Source: Turnera subulata (Eukaryota; Streptophyta; Magnoliopsida; Malpighiales; Passifloraceae). Taken from it: a DNA stretch of 64,000 nt. Numbering within the stretch: the stretch's first letter is position 1; each line of letters starts with the position of its first letter. Below the pieces are notes generated by a model. It worked only from the letters and a program-made list of their open reading frames with translations, did not search any database and was not told where the DNA came from. Made by a program: the position numbers and the translations under genes. Positions 34,142 through 49,400 of the stretch are shown in pieces. The stretch is from contig JAKUCV010003084.1 of the NCBI GenBank assembly GCA_028386065.3, forward strand, positions 136,709 to 200,708. The letters run 5' to 3'.

Positions 34142-35764
34142 TGTGAGTACTTGACCCAAAGTTAATTTGGCCTCCTCATCTCTATCTTTACACCTTTTCT
34201 TAACCATCACCCAATATCTTCGGAGTCTCCACCCGAATTTTATTATAGGACAAAATTCGAGAAAAATCGTTCTTAAGCCCCAATGACTCCGTTTAAGGCA
34301 ACCGACTAGCGAACCAAAAATGCTGGGCCTGGGGATTCATCACGGATGGGAAAGTGTTAGGCACCCAACCATGTTGGAACGAAACTTTGTGCAATTGAAG
34401 AATAATTGTATGCCTTATGAGAGTGTGTGTTGTGTGGAAATAATTCACATAAAATAGCAAAACTGAAACAAAAAGAAAAATAAAAATAACTGGGCTTGAG
34501 TTTCACCACTAGAAACTTCCTACGTACCCTGGCGACCGAGTTCAAAGCTCACATAGTTCTTGTTATGGCATCATAACAGCAATTACATCATCAATATCAT
34601 CATCAAATCATCAACAAACAATAGACAAAAATGGGATTTAAGATTACCTCTTGTAGCCCTCCTTTAGCTCCTTTATTTGGGTTGTGTTCTTCACCCACTT
34701 TCTTCCTACTCCTTAGTTCAATCTTTGATCCCTTCTTATTCTACTCTTGCTGCTCTTTGGTTGATGCTACCCATGAAATTTCTCCAGAGTTTCTGCAAAA
34801 AAATGTTTCTACACTTGGAGAGATAGAGTTTCTCCAAGCACTAAAGCTTATGGGGAGTATGTGGGAAAGAGATTGTGTCCTTTGAATGTGAATGAGAGGC
34901 CCTATTTATAGAGCTCTAGGGAATTTAGGGATCGTGCACCTCTTAATTGTCAAGATTATGGCCAAAAATCTGGGCCAAAACTGTGTAGAATCAAATTAGA
35001 AACAAAATCACGAGGAAAATTAACTTTCTCGGGCCGATGATCGCCATGCCCGGCGGTCATCTCTTGGATGCAGCCAGGCTTGGCGGTCATCCAAGCATGA
35101 ATGTTCGGACCTGGCGGTCATCCCGAGATGTCCGCCTGGCTCCCCTAGGTTTCACGCGTTCTTTCCATTTTTGGTCCCCAATCCCCCTAATTCCGGCCTG
35201 ATTTGATCTAACCGTATAATTAACCCCTAATCAACCCATAAAATCCTCATTTCTTGATTAGTACTCCTCCTAATCATCCCATAACTGATTGATACACATT
35301 AAGCCCCCATATTATGCAAAATTATACCAAAACACACATTTACCTTTTAAAGAACGTAGAAAATCAGAGTAAAGATTAGTCTGCAAGTAATGTGTTTATG
35401 GGCCAATTAATTCTCAAGAATCCACATTCCATTAACTTAGGCCTCTAAATTTATTCATAATCCAAGAATAAATCATCTCAATATAATTAGGTTAAAAATA
35501 AATAAGAAAGCCCAAGTAAGTGAAATAAAATATATTTTAGTAAATTAGACCCTAATATATATTTTTATCCTAAGATTAAATCATCTCATTAATCCCAAGA
35601 TTCAAACACATAAAGGTTCAATTTTCCAAAATATGTGTATTCTACTAAAATAAATTCCAAATACACCTTAACCAAAGATTAAATCATCTCATCAACCTCA
35701 TGGTTCAGACATATTTAAAATTCAATTGAGGAGAATATTCGTAGGTCAAATTTGGGTGTTCACA
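34142..35764 (-). repeat. Solo LTR inserted in Copia-B RT
   Basis: TG...CA termini (TGTGAGTACTTG and GGGTGTTCACA) are flanked by the perfect 5-bp repeat CTAAT (34137-34141 and 35765-35769), and the Copia-B RT frame resumes on the far side. A TATA box on the - strand (CTATAAATAGGG, about 34904-34915) suggests - orientation. No internal domain is present, so this is a product of LTR-LTR recombination. Three copies of GGCGGTCAT (35052, 35082, 35113) lie in the middle. Confidence 0.85.
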
Positions 35765-37055
35765 CTAATGTTCAATTATAAATGGGTATTTGCGCTGAAA
35801 AGACATGAATAAAATGAAATAGTCAGATATAAAGCACTACTTGCCGCACAATGTTTTATCCCATGATCTGATATTGGTTATGAGGAGACATACTCCCTCT
35901 GGTGGATGCAATTATTTTTCGATATTTGATAAGTCTGGGAGTACATGAAAAACTAAAAATGCGTCTAATGGATATTGTTACAGCCTATCTCTATGGATCT
36001 AGTCATGACACATACCTGAGAATTCGTGAAGGATTCAAGTTGTCTAAAGCAACTAATTCCCAGGATATACACTCAATTAAGCTAAGCAGATCTTTATATG
36101 GTTTAAACTAATTTGTGTAAGTGTAGTATAATCATTTTTTATTATATTTATTAAATGTTTTGTATGTTTTCTTTAAGCTGTATATGTGTGAATTTATTGC
36201 TATTTATATTGATGATTTAGATACTATTGTTGTGATTTAAATATTGTTGGAACTCTTGAAGAAGTTTTCAAAGCTGTGCTATGTTTAAAGGAAGTGCTTG
36301 AGATGGAAAATCTGAGAAAGATTAAATTGGTCCTGAAGTACCATATTGTAGTGCAATTTATCTTGCTAGTAACATAAAACCTGAAGCTTTTGCCATAAAC
36401 TTATTAGCAAGATATAACTTTGCTATAACTTTGCCATAAAGCCTGAAGCTTTCCATTTTCTTAGGGTATAATAAACATGAAATTATTTTAACATTGTGAG
36501 TCCAAGGAGAATATAGTTTATTTTTCAGAAGCGTGGTCATTTATTTGATCTACATAAAACATTGGCAGATACATGAAGTATCATGGCGACCACAAAACAA
36601 AGTATCGTTGCTAGCTCTTCAAATAATGCAGAATTCGTGGCCATATAAGAAGTCAGTCAAGAATGTGTTTGACTAAGATCGATGATGCAACATATTCAAG
36701 ATTCATGTGGATTTGTTAGCTAGGAAGATGTTCTAGTGACGATTTATGAAGATAATGCCAACTGCATTGCCCAATTAAAGGGAGGATACATCAAAGATTT
36801 ATTTAAGTGACAATCTGGTAGATTTATTTACAAAATTAGTTCTTACTACAACTTTTGAAAAGTTGATAAAGAAGATTGGTTTATAGGGGTTTCGAGATAT
36901 CAAGGGATGCCAAAATTAGAGGGAGTAGAATACGCGTTGCGCTCTTTTTTCCTTCACCAAATTTTTATCCTTCTGGGTTTTTCTTGGTAAGGTTTTTAAC
37001 GAGGCAGTTCTTCCGAAGCGTATTCTATCTAAGGTGGAATAACATTCAAGGGGAG

Positions 37056-37578
37056 TGTTATAAATAAATTATGTGAGTGTCATTGTTACCATCCAATAAA
37101 CTTTCGTACCCGAATTTACCCACAGTAAATATTTTACCCCTACACCTAACTTCCACTTGGAACCATCTCTTTGCCTAATTATCATCCATAATTCCGTTTG
37201 TCCTAATCTTGATATCATCTTCCTTTACCTAACATCCCTTTGAATTTATCCTTTTAAATTAATTATACTTATTTGTTTTAATCTTTCCCTTTTCAACTAT
37301 AAATACCCCTTCATTCCTTCACATTTCTACACTTATGTCCCACCATAAACGTCATTCTCTTCTCATTTCCATACACCTCTCTTCTCAATCGTCCTCCATC
37401 TAAGTTTAATTATTCTCCATTATCAATATTATCAAAGTTATATTATTACCATTAAAGTTGTATTACTTCTATCAATGTTATATTATTACTTTGATCAAGC
37501 TTGTATTATTTTTTTTTGATAAGAATCAAGCTTGTATTATTCTAACAAGAGTAAATTTCATCTCCCAGTTTTATAACA
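37056..37578 (+). repeat. Copia-B 3' LTR
   Basis: It starts TGTTATAAATAAATT after the polypurine run CAAGGGGAG (37047-37055) and ends TTTATAACA, forming the short inverted terminal repeat of an LTR. A TATA box, CTATAAATACCC, is at about 37298-37309. No left counterpart was found. The end at 37578 is inferred from the inverted terminal repeat. Confidence 0.8.
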
Positions 37579-38815
37579 TGAGGATTCTTATGATCCTAAT
37601 GGAGGTGTGCCTGCCTATACCTCCCCACTATAGTGACAATAATTTATTTGTTAGTTACTTATTATAACCTTCCATGATTTTACCTCATCTATGCAATCCA
37701 TACACAATTAATCATTCAAAATTTCCCACCAGTATTGCCTAATTTCAAGACAACACCCAAACAACAAAACTCTAAAACTCTAAACCACCAATGATTTCTC
37801 ATTATAAAAAAAAAAAAACAAAAAAAGCATCAATGATTCCATTTAAGAAACCCCACAGATTCTTCACATAAATAAAGCAGCCATGTCATCATTTTTTTTT
37901 TTTTTGGGATGGATGGGGGGATATATAAGTTTCAACAATAAGTGTGACAATTTGACAAAATGGGCCATCCTCACTAAGTCTAATCGGTCCTCAGGTGCTG
38001 CCTCCCTTCCCTTCCCTTCCAGAATACTCTTCTTGCAACTTACAACATCTTTTAGATCAGGTTACAGCTCATCCGACCCATAAAATAATAAATGCAAAAC
38101 TTTTTTTCTTTTTTGAAAAAAATCATCCATACAAAAAAGTAAAGCCACAGAATAATCAACAAAAAAAATGGCATAATAATGACATATTAAGAAAGAAGTT
38201 TAATAGTGACGGACAGAAACGTATTTACTTAATAGCATTGTCTAGTTATAAGTCTGTTTGGTAGTGAAGACAGACTCAGTCATCTTCTCATCAAATTTAA
38301 TAAATTATCTAACAATGTATTGGATTGTATTATATTAAAGTAACCAACAATGTGTCTGTCTGTTGACACCCCAAATGCACCCGTAATTCCAGATTGTTTA
38401 AAAATTTTAATTTCGTATTTAACAAAACATAAGTGATGTGAAGTCAAAGTTAAATTATGGTGTCAGCAAACCCCACCTCCCATCCAAAAAAAAGAAAGAA
38501 AGAAAGAAAAAAAGGAAAGAAAGAGAAAGGAAAGAAATGAAATGAGAAGAAAAGAAAAGAAAAGAAAAGAAAAGGAAAGAAAAGAAGGGAAATCACAACC
38601 ACAACCACTCTCATGCCCCAATAAAAAGAGGAGAGGAGTAAGAAAGGGAGGGAAGAAAACAACAACAACTGCACACATCACAAGACAATCTCAATACTAG
38701 TAGTAGTAGTAGTCGTCAACTACTCATAGTAGTAGTAGTATCAAATATCAATCAAAAAAACGAAAAAAAAAAAGAGTGATTAGAAGAAAGTAAAAGAGAG
38801 AAAAAAAAGAAGAAA
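37579..38815 (+). promoter_or_regulatory. Upstream region and probable leader of the beta-tubulin gene
   Basis: This is 1.2 kb without a coding signal. It contains a GAAA/AAAAG purine tract (about 38487-38592), a trinucleotide AGT repeat (38697-38740) and an A-rich run just before the ATG. No classic TATA box lies close to the ATG; AATAAAAAG near 38620 is the only weak candidate. Purine- or pyrimidine-rich leaders are common in plant housekeeping genes. The transcription start is not determinable here. Confidence 0.5.
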
Positions 38816-41426
<2,611 letters not shown>

Positions 41427-42115
41427 GGTAGCTTGAGATACTTCAGTGTGTCGGATGTTTGTTTGTATCTTGTTGTCGACTCTCTCTTTCATTGGGTGGT
41501 CATGTTTCTGTTGTTTAAGAGGTCAAACTAGATTGACATATTGATGTTTATGGATTTGTGGGTATGTGAGATGTGATTTTGTGCCAATTTGAATATTGGT
41601 TGTTTGTATTAACTAGAAGGAGCATACAATGATTCAACTGGTAATATTTTGTTAATGGTCTATTTCCAACTGTAATAGATTTATTGTATCAATTTTATAT
41701 CGTTTCATAGACCGCTGCTAACTTTGGAGATTGATTGGTTGTTACATTACATGTACTAATGATATGATGTTAATGAACAAATAATAATACGGTTTACATA
41801 ATGGATGTAACGAAAACTGTCTGCTCAAAACCATCATTCTTAGAGTTAGAGGTAGCTTCAATCGATATGATTCCCGATTACGCTGCCTTGCACAATGAAG
41901 CAAATTACCATTTCTGTCCTTATTAAAAACGAAAACGAGGTTTAGGTTTTTTTACATATTGGGGTTGCACAATGAAGCAAATTACCATTTCTGTCCTTAT
42001 TAAAAACGAAAACGAGGTTTAGGTTTTTTTATATATTGGGGTTGCAGTTGACGATTCTTTTTTCCAGCGATAAGCACTCCCTCCACCAATTAGTTTTTTT
42101 CTCATTAGTTTTGAG
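41427..42115 (+). other. Beta-tubulin 3' flank with a 77-bp tandem duplication
   Basis: The first few hundred bases are T-rich and should contain the 3' UTR; no AATAAA was found, though AATAATAATA occurs near 41780. At 41888-41964 and 41965-42041 a 77-base unit beginning TTGCACAATGAAGC is repeated nearly perfectly. No gene was seen. Confidence 0.7.
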
Positions 42116-43890
42116 TTTTTTTTTTTTTTGACTTAAGAATCAAATCAAATTTCATTCCATATATGGTGAGGGAGATCCTAATAAATTTTCTGAGTGTGTA
42201 TATATACAATTAGCCTTAAAGGCTTACTATGAACACATCAAAAGAATGAACTAATTCAGAGGGGAGTCTAAAAACTTAATACTCCAGTAATCACATAAGC
42301 TTTGCAATTCCAAAGATAAAGCTCTAACCACAAAAACGCAGTTTTAAATCTTCACAAATTGCTGCTACCACAACATCCAAAGTAGGGCATGAGTGTGTAA
42401 ACAATCCAGCATTTCTCTCCTTCCAAAGATGATAAATGCATGCACACCAAGATAGGCGCAAAATCACTGACTTGAGAGCTTTTTTCTGCAGAAACTGTTG
42501 TGCCCATGGGAATTCAGTTTGCCAAGAACCAACAGGTCTAGAGACATTACACAGAATTAATAATCGAGACCACACCTCCGCAGCAAAAGGACATGCAAAA
42601 ACAGGTGATCTCTGGACTCCTCAATATGTGAACATAGTAGAGAGTTTGCAGCAGAAACCATCCCCATCGTTGTAGTCTATTCCTGGTGGATAATCGATCT
42701 AGTATGGCCAACCATAAAATGAAGTTGTGCTTGGGTATAAATCCAGCAGACCAAAGTAATTTACACCAAGGGACTCGAGGTTTTTTCATTCGAAGAAATT
42801 CCCAGGTGCTTCGAACCGTGTGTCTCCTAGAGGATGATAGGTTCCAACAAATTTGATCATTTTCATTAGATGAGAATATTGTGTCTATGGCCATCTGTTG
42901 TAATTGAGACATAATAGGCAAACGGGATGCAGGCCAGTTCCACATATTTTGAGTGATGAGAGTGTGTAACTTTGCATGAATAGGAATCTTGGTGAAAGGA
43001 ACTGATGTTGTAGGAATAATGGATGATAGAACATGAGGATACCAATTGTCCCACTAAACATAAGTGTGCTGCCCGTTGCCAATAGAGTGAGAAATAGCTG
43101 ATGAGAGTAAAGGTCTTAGCTTGAGAATCTTTCGCGTACTCCAAGAGCATATTGCTGGGATTGGAATACTCCATATACTTCTACCCTTCAGGAAATAAGT
43201 ATTAATCTAGGCCACCCATAGAGAGCCAGCGCAGAGTAAAATATTTCATCGGTGTCGAGCAATGCAAGCCTGGTTCCAATCTTTGAGCTTTTTTAAGCCA
43301 CGTCCTCCCTCTTGTCTTGGAAGTGTTAATCAGACCAGGCAACTTTCGCTTTTCGAGCATTAGCTGAGTTTCCAGACCACATAAATGAGGCACATAATTT
43401 CTCTACTTCTTTGAGGACCTTATAAGACAAAATGAATATGTTGGACCAGTAGCTTTGGATACTAAACAAAACTAACATACCAAGTTAATAGGTGTTTAGT
43501 GCTCCAAATGTTAATTCGAGCCACTATCTTTTCTACAAGGGGCTGACAGTAAGCATGAGATCGTCTGCCCGAAATTAAAGGAACACCCAAGTATCTTACA
43601 GGTAACTGGCCGAGTTTGAAACCAGTAATATTGGTGAATTGTAGTGTTGCATCTTCAGAGACATTAGCTAGGAAAATTTCACTTTTGGCTGGGTTAAACT
43701 TAAGTCCAAAAAGGGAGTAAAACTCTTGAAAAATACGGTTGACAGTAGTAGAAACTTGTAGACTACCATCGAAAAAGACCATCAAATCATCAGCGAAGCG
43801 GGGTAAGTTGTATAGCAGAACATTTGGGATGATGTGGGAGAAAATGCTCAGTAGAAGCTCGATTAAGTAGACAAGAAAGAATATGTATTG
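42116..43890 (-). mobile_element. 5'-truncated L1-type LINE fragment (LINE-1)
   Basis: The poly(A) tail appears as T15 at 42116-42130, so the element lies on the - strand. Read from 43870 down: RT palm FADDLMVFFDGSL, then FNPAKSEIFLAN, LPVRYLGVPLISGRRS, a zinc-binding RT-associated region with FILWLAILDRLSTRNRLQ (about 42720), and the tail IYHLWKERNAGLF (about 42420). Several frameshifts and stops. The endonuclease and the first half of RT are missing, which is the usual result of incomplete target-primed reverse transcription. The 5' edge meets an LTR fragment at 43904. Confidence 0.85.
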
Positions 43891-43903
43891 TGATGACAAA
43901 GAG

Positions 43904-44370
43904 TGAATGCTATTCTGCAAGTGCACAGATAGTTGTAGCAATCAAGGTCGTCCTCTAGGACCAGGTTAAGTACTAATCGCTTAATAACTTGTGATCGTCT
44001 AGGCAAATAAAGATTGGATTTGAGTAGGAAATAAATAGCTGAAATAATAAAAGGTAGATTCTCAATATTCAAAAGATGTCTAGGACTTCGGGGGCTCACT
44101 TGCCTATTCCTGATGCTTCACTTTAAAACCATGCACAAATAGATCATGCAGCTAGTATGCATAAGAAGACTATGCAACCATAAATTGACCTAACTCCTGA
44201 ATTTCCTAAGTTCATTGAAAGATGAGTTGAATAATGCAAAATAAATAACCCATTCTTGTGGCGAGACTTAAACCCTACTTGGCTATCTCAACTTCGTGTT
44301 CACTAGCGAAGAAATAACTAAGGCATTAATGCACAATCAACCTAAGCAAATATTCTTCACTAGAAGGGCA
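43904..44370 (-). repeat. Fragment of the family A gypsy LTR
   Basis: It begins exactly at the LTR edge (TGAATGCTATTCTGCAAGTG) and matches 4535-5000 of the LTR at 4535-5944. It stops near AATATTCTTCACTA at about 44365, where a + strand LINE begins. No partner LTR or internal sequence is adjacent. Confidence 0.8.
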
Positions 44371-44391
44371 AGAGAACAAAAAAAAAAAAAC

Positions 44392-45950
44392 ATGGACAGA
44401 GAAAGAAAACGAGAACGTTCAAGGTCAAGAGAGAGAGTGACCACTCCGGCCACCATGAACAAACCGTCGGGACATGAGAGGGCTTCCGACGGCTCTGATG
44501 GAGAAGAAACAGTTCCCATACAATCGGAGAAGGATCGTTGTACTCGCAAGGCCAGATTCAAGGAAGGGGTCTCTCCAATGACTCCAACGCCGGCGACTCA
44601 AAATCCAGGGACTGTGGGGGAACAGACACATATGGTGGTGGAAGCACAAGGACCTGGGACTGGTCAGGAGGCGGATCCAGGCTCTGTAATGGAGGAGGCT
44701 CTGGAGGAAACAACTGCACCTGAGATGGCTGAGAGTGCTCCGACGGGAACACCTGAAAGGGACGCGGGGGTCCCGGCGGGAGCAATACCAACTTTCGATG
44801 CCGGAGCAGCTAATGGCCCTCGCTCAAGCTACAAAGAAACGCTTTTTGGTGCCTCGGGCCTCAATCTTCCTCACGACCCATGGCATGACGAGGGGAGGTC
44901 GATTTTGAGCATAGAGACGTAATAATCAATGAGAAAGAAGGAGTGCCTGTGCTTGAGCTCTCGGAAACCTTCAAATCACGCTTAGATAAGTCATGGGAGC
45001 AGACGGTGGTGATCAAGCTTCTGGGGAGGGAGATTGGATTTCGCACCTTGCAAACCAAACTTCAAGAGCTTTGGCATCCAACAGGTCCAATTAAAATCCT
45101 TGATTTGGAAACTAAATACTATCTCATCAGATTCTGGGAACGTAAGGATTACATGCACGCCTTGGTGGATGGACCGTAGGCGATCTTCGGAAATGTCCTT
45201 AGTGTACAACCTTGGACACCTTCCTTTCGAGCCTCAACCAACAAGATCGAGTCTGCGGTGGTCTGGATTCAATTCTCAGACTTCTCGGAAAATAAGTACC
45301 ATTCCTGTATCTTTCATTGTCTTGGGAATGTGGTGGGTAGGATAGTGAAACTTGATGCCAATACCAGGAACCCGAGTAGGGCAAGGTTTGCAAAAGTGGC
45401 TGTTTGTGTTGACTTAACGAAACCGCTCAAGGGGTCAGTGAATTTGGAAGGAGAAGACATTAAAGTTAGATATGAAGGGCTGCCGGATATCTGCCTTGTT
45501 TGTGGGCACATTGGGCATAGTATTCTGCACTGCCCTACCATTCCTAAGGAAACAACTCAGGAGACGGCCCCAACTGCTTTGGGGATGCCATCGGGAGCGG
45601 AATATGCAGACACAACTTCCTCGACAAGCAAAGGAAAGGAAAAATTCTATGAAGACTGGGGAGAGTGGATGAATGTTCCACGAAGAGACAGAAAACCAGG
45701 GCGTAGACAGGAGACACATATCCAGGTAACTTCCCAAACAAACTCCTCTGGTCCCATTGGTAATCATTTTATGGCATTAAGTGATGACTTGCAAGCAGAT
45801 AACACTCCCCTTACTTACAATAATGTCATTTTCAAATCAGATATCCCCAGTTCTAGCCGTTACACCCCCACTAAGAACACTAACCCCCCCATGGGGAATG
45901 TTGCCCCATCTAAAGCTCACAAGCCATCTATAAGGGCAACCCCCAAATGA
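44392..45950 (+). pseudogene. LINE-2 ORF1 (nucleic-acid-binding protein), broken
   Basis: The start at 44392 gives MDRERKRERSRSRE, an Arg/Ser/Glu-rich N-terminus, then an acidic and Pro-rich stretch and SSYKETLFGASG. A one-base frameshift near 44885 follows, then a DUF4283-like domain (KSWEQTVVIKLLGREIGFRTL to RFWERKDYMHALVDGP), a TAG at 45177-45179 where Trp is usual, and the rest of the domain. A CCHC zinc knuckle, CLVCGHIGHSILHC, is at 45492-45533. This frame ends at TGA 45948-45950. A further frame at 46094-46456 may be the shifted C-terminal tail. The protein would bind the LINE RNA. Confidence 0.85.
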
Positions 45951-46497
45951 CCGGCCCTCAGGAATATTACTAATACCCAGCCCACAACCCAGCTAAAAAA
46001 CCAAGCCACCCCGAACTCATCAGGAAGTCCCAAATTCGACCAAGACCAGAAACACCCAATCGACCGCCCACTGCGGATGCGCAACAACCTAACATGAACA
46101 ATCTAAACCCAATCCACCTTGCACACGACAACCACAACCTGAAACACTCGACTGTGGCGTTGGGAACAACGAACCACGCTGACATTATTCCTATGGCCAC
46201 GGAACCCATCTCTCTCTTACCACCCAAAAACTCCACACAGAACTCGAGAGAGGGAAATGAAAACCAAGCACAATCCATCTTTATCCCAAGAGAACCACCA
46301 GACCTTCCAATACCACCAAACTCCACACATTTAGAATCAGAAATAATTGATATGAATGTAGATATGTTAGAGCAACATCACTCCAATGCTGTGAACCATT
46401 TACCACTTGAGCCAAGGTTTTTGCAAGGGGAGCCCTCGGGTCCCTCCTACACCTGATAGCATTAAAGGTGTATTTCCTTCCCAAATATCCAAAATTT

Positions 46498-49400
46498 ATG
46501 ATCTCTGTCATTGCATGGAACTGCCAGGGAGCTGGCAAGAAAAACTTTACCAGAAACTTCAGGGAGTTTGTGCAGAATTATAAGCCAGATGTTGTGGTAG
46601 TGGTGGAGCTGAGAATCAGTGGATTGAAAGCTATGAGAGTCATTAGAAGGCTGAATTTTCAGAATTCCCATCGAGTGGAAGCAAGAGGTTTCGCTGGTGG
46701 AATTTGGGTATTGTGGAATGATGATAGAGTCATTCTACAACCCTTTTATAGTCATACACAGTTTATCCATTGCAGGGTGACCAAGGGATCTGAATCCTTT
46801 CTACTCTCGGCAATTTATGCTTGTCCACAAAATGGGTGGAGAAAATTTATGTGGAAGAATCTTGAAACTATAGCCATGAACTCAAGCGAACCTTGGTTAC
46901 TAGGAGGTGATTTCAATGCTATCTTAGCAGGACACGAGAGGAGAAATGGTGCTGGTCATCATAGGCTAGCAAATACAGCCTTCCAAAAAGTGTTTCCAAA
47001 TGCAATGTCATTGATCTTGGATTTGTCGGCAATAAGTTTACTTGGAAGAGAGGGATATACCATGCCCGTCTTGACAGGTTCTTGTGCAATGGACAGTAAG
47101 GCACCTTCCTCGAGTGGGATCTGATCATTGCCCCTTGCTTCTAATGAATGGTTGCACTCCTCCCTCAAGGGCCACACGGCCTTTTAGATTCCAAGCTGCA
47201 TGGCTTGCTCACCCCAACTTTGAAGAATTTGTGAAGCAAGTATGGAATATGGACAAGAATATGGTTGATGCATCTACAGAATTCTGTGCCAAGGTCCAAG
47301 ACTGGAACCACCAGGTTTTTGGTAACATCCATTGGAAAAGGAAGCGACTATTAAAAAGAGTAGCTGGAATTCAGAGGTTCTTAGAAAATAAGCCATCCCC
47401 TTACCTCTCCAAGTTGGAGGCTGAATTGAGAATGGAACAAGATGACATCCTCATCCAAGAGGAAATCTTTTGGGCACAGAAAGCTCGTTGTAAATGGATT
47501 CAAGATGGGGACAGAAACACCACATTTTTTCATGCCACCACAATAATCAGAAGGAAACAAAACAGGGTTGAAGCATTGAAAAATAAGCAAGGTGAGTGGG
47601 TCTTTGATGCAGAGGAACTGAAATGCATTGCAGTATATTACTTCCAAAATCTGTTCCAAGAGGAAGGCCTATCTGCTAACATCTTTCCCCTTCCCAACTA
47701 TTTCCCTCCTCTTGAACGGCATTTAGTAGAGGATCTGATCCGACCAGTGGAAGAAGATGAAGTGAAAAATTGCATCATGCAGATGGGTCCCTTGAAAGCT
47801 CCGGGTTCCAACGGATTACATGCCTTATTTTTTCAAACTCAATGGCAGATTCTGATGCCTCATTTGATGCAGTTTACGAGGGAAGTGTTTGAAAATGGTT
47901 GGTGGAATGAAAGCCTAAACAACACCCTGATTGTGTTGCTACCGAAACTAGAAAAACTGGAAAAAATAACCCAGTTTCGTCCAATAGGCTTATGTAATGT
48001 CCTTTACAAAATGATCACGAAGTTGGTGGTAAACCGTATCAAACCCTTATTGGCAGACTTGGTGGCACCGATGCAGTCTAGTTTTGTACCCGGGAGGCAA
48101 ATAACAGACAATATCATTGTTGTACAGGAAGTAGTACATTCTTTGAAAGTGAAGAAAGGTCAGACAGGTGTAATGGTGATCAAGATAGACCTTGAAAAGG
48201 CATATGACAGATTACGGTGGTCCTTCATCCAAGAAACTTTAGTCCTCGCAGGACTTCCTAACCAGCTGACGCAACTTGTGATGAAATGCATTTCCACTTT
48301 CCAGGTCTCTTGGAATGGCGAAACATCGAAATCTTTTCAGCCAACAAGGGGCATCAGACAAGCTGACCCAATATCTCCTTACATCTTTGTGTTGTGTATG
48401 GAGAGATTGGGGCATCTCATCCGGTATGCAGTGGAGAGGAAAGCCTGGAAGCCTATCTTTTTGAATAGAGGTGGACCACAACTCACTCATCTCTTTTTTG
48501 TGGATGATCTCCTTATCTTTGCAGAAACTTCCAGGGACCAAGTGAGCGTAAAAAATGATTGTCTTAACAGGTTTTGCATTTCTTCATGCCAAAAAATTAG
48601 CCTGGTAAAATCTAGAATCTGTTTCTCAAGAAATGTGCCAAAGAAACAACAAAAATGTCTCAGTTCCGAATTCGGTTTTACACTCACCAAAGTTCTGGGA
48701 AAGCACCTGGGCGTCCCCCTACTTCACTCCTGCATGATCAACCAAACTTTTAGCCATATTTTGCATGCTGCCCACAAGAAATTAAGCGGGTGGAAGGCAA
48801 AACACTTACCTTTAGCGGGCAGAATCACCCTGGTGAAGTCTGTCCTTTCCGCTCTCCCAGTTTATACAATACAGACAGTGCGGCTACCTAGAACCTTATA
48901 TGACAATCTTGATAAAATCAGCAGACAATTTATCTGGCGTTCTGATCAGGAGCATCAAAAGATGCATCTCATTAATTGGGATACGCTTTGTGAGCCCAGA
49001 TGCCGAGGTGGAGTTGGGCTGAGGAAGATGAGGGTAGTTAATGATGCGCTACTTTTGAAAGTGGCATGGCGAATTTCATCGGATATGGGGTCATTCTGGG
49101 TCCAAGTTTTTAGAAGGAAATACCTAAATAATCAGTCCCAACTCCCCATCTCTTTGAAAAATAAGCCAGGGTCAAACTTATGGCGAGCTATGGTTGAATT
49201 GTGGCCAAGGTTCCGGGATGAAGTTGGGTGGAAACTCAGGGATGGAGAGTCCAACCTATTCTGGGAGGATAAGTAGCTGGACGGACATATTTTACTAAAA
49301 AATGTGCTACTCCCTGGACAATCGTATGATCCTGAAATCAAAATAGCTGCGGTGTGCAATCAAAACCAATAGTGGAGAAGGGACTACCTGATTCCACGGC

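Larger units (their letters stand above)
31604..37055 (+). pseudogene. Copia-B pol remnants: integrase, RT, RNase H
   Basis: 32229-32360 carries the pre-integrase segment (EYLYITKATTIGNKQVMERLP). The integrase zinc box starts WHDRLGHLGS (about 32544), with LDNAGEF (about 32966) and NGLAESFIERLQLI (33050) following. RT begins near 34020 (DECRRRNNWPKWIDAIKAKL), is cut at 34141 by a solo LTR, and resumes at 35770 with YKWVFALKR, RLMDIVTAYLYGS and YIDD (36205-36216). RNase H remnants run to 37050 (NLVDLFTKL at about 36810). Stops and frameshifts are frequent. A Gln-Pro-Glu-Val-Gly-Thr repeat lies at 32357-32455. It cannot encode active enzymes. Confidence 0.85.
7730..37578 (+). mobile_element. 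Old Ty1/copia element (Copia-B), 5' truncated, host of a nested insertion stack
   Basis: Copia-B pieces in order: gag (7730-7898, 9184-about 9690), integrase and RT start (about 31604-34141), rest of RT and RNase H (35770-37055), PPT (37047-37055) and 3' LTR (37056-37578). Interruptions are a MULE-type element (7899-9174), a larger MULE with its nested cargo (9763-31593) and a solo LTR (34142-35764), each with a matching TSD. The order gag, integrase, RT, RNase H is copia. No 5' LTR or PBS is recognisable upstream of 7730. Many stops and frameshifts make this the oldest element of the stack. Confidence 0.85.
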
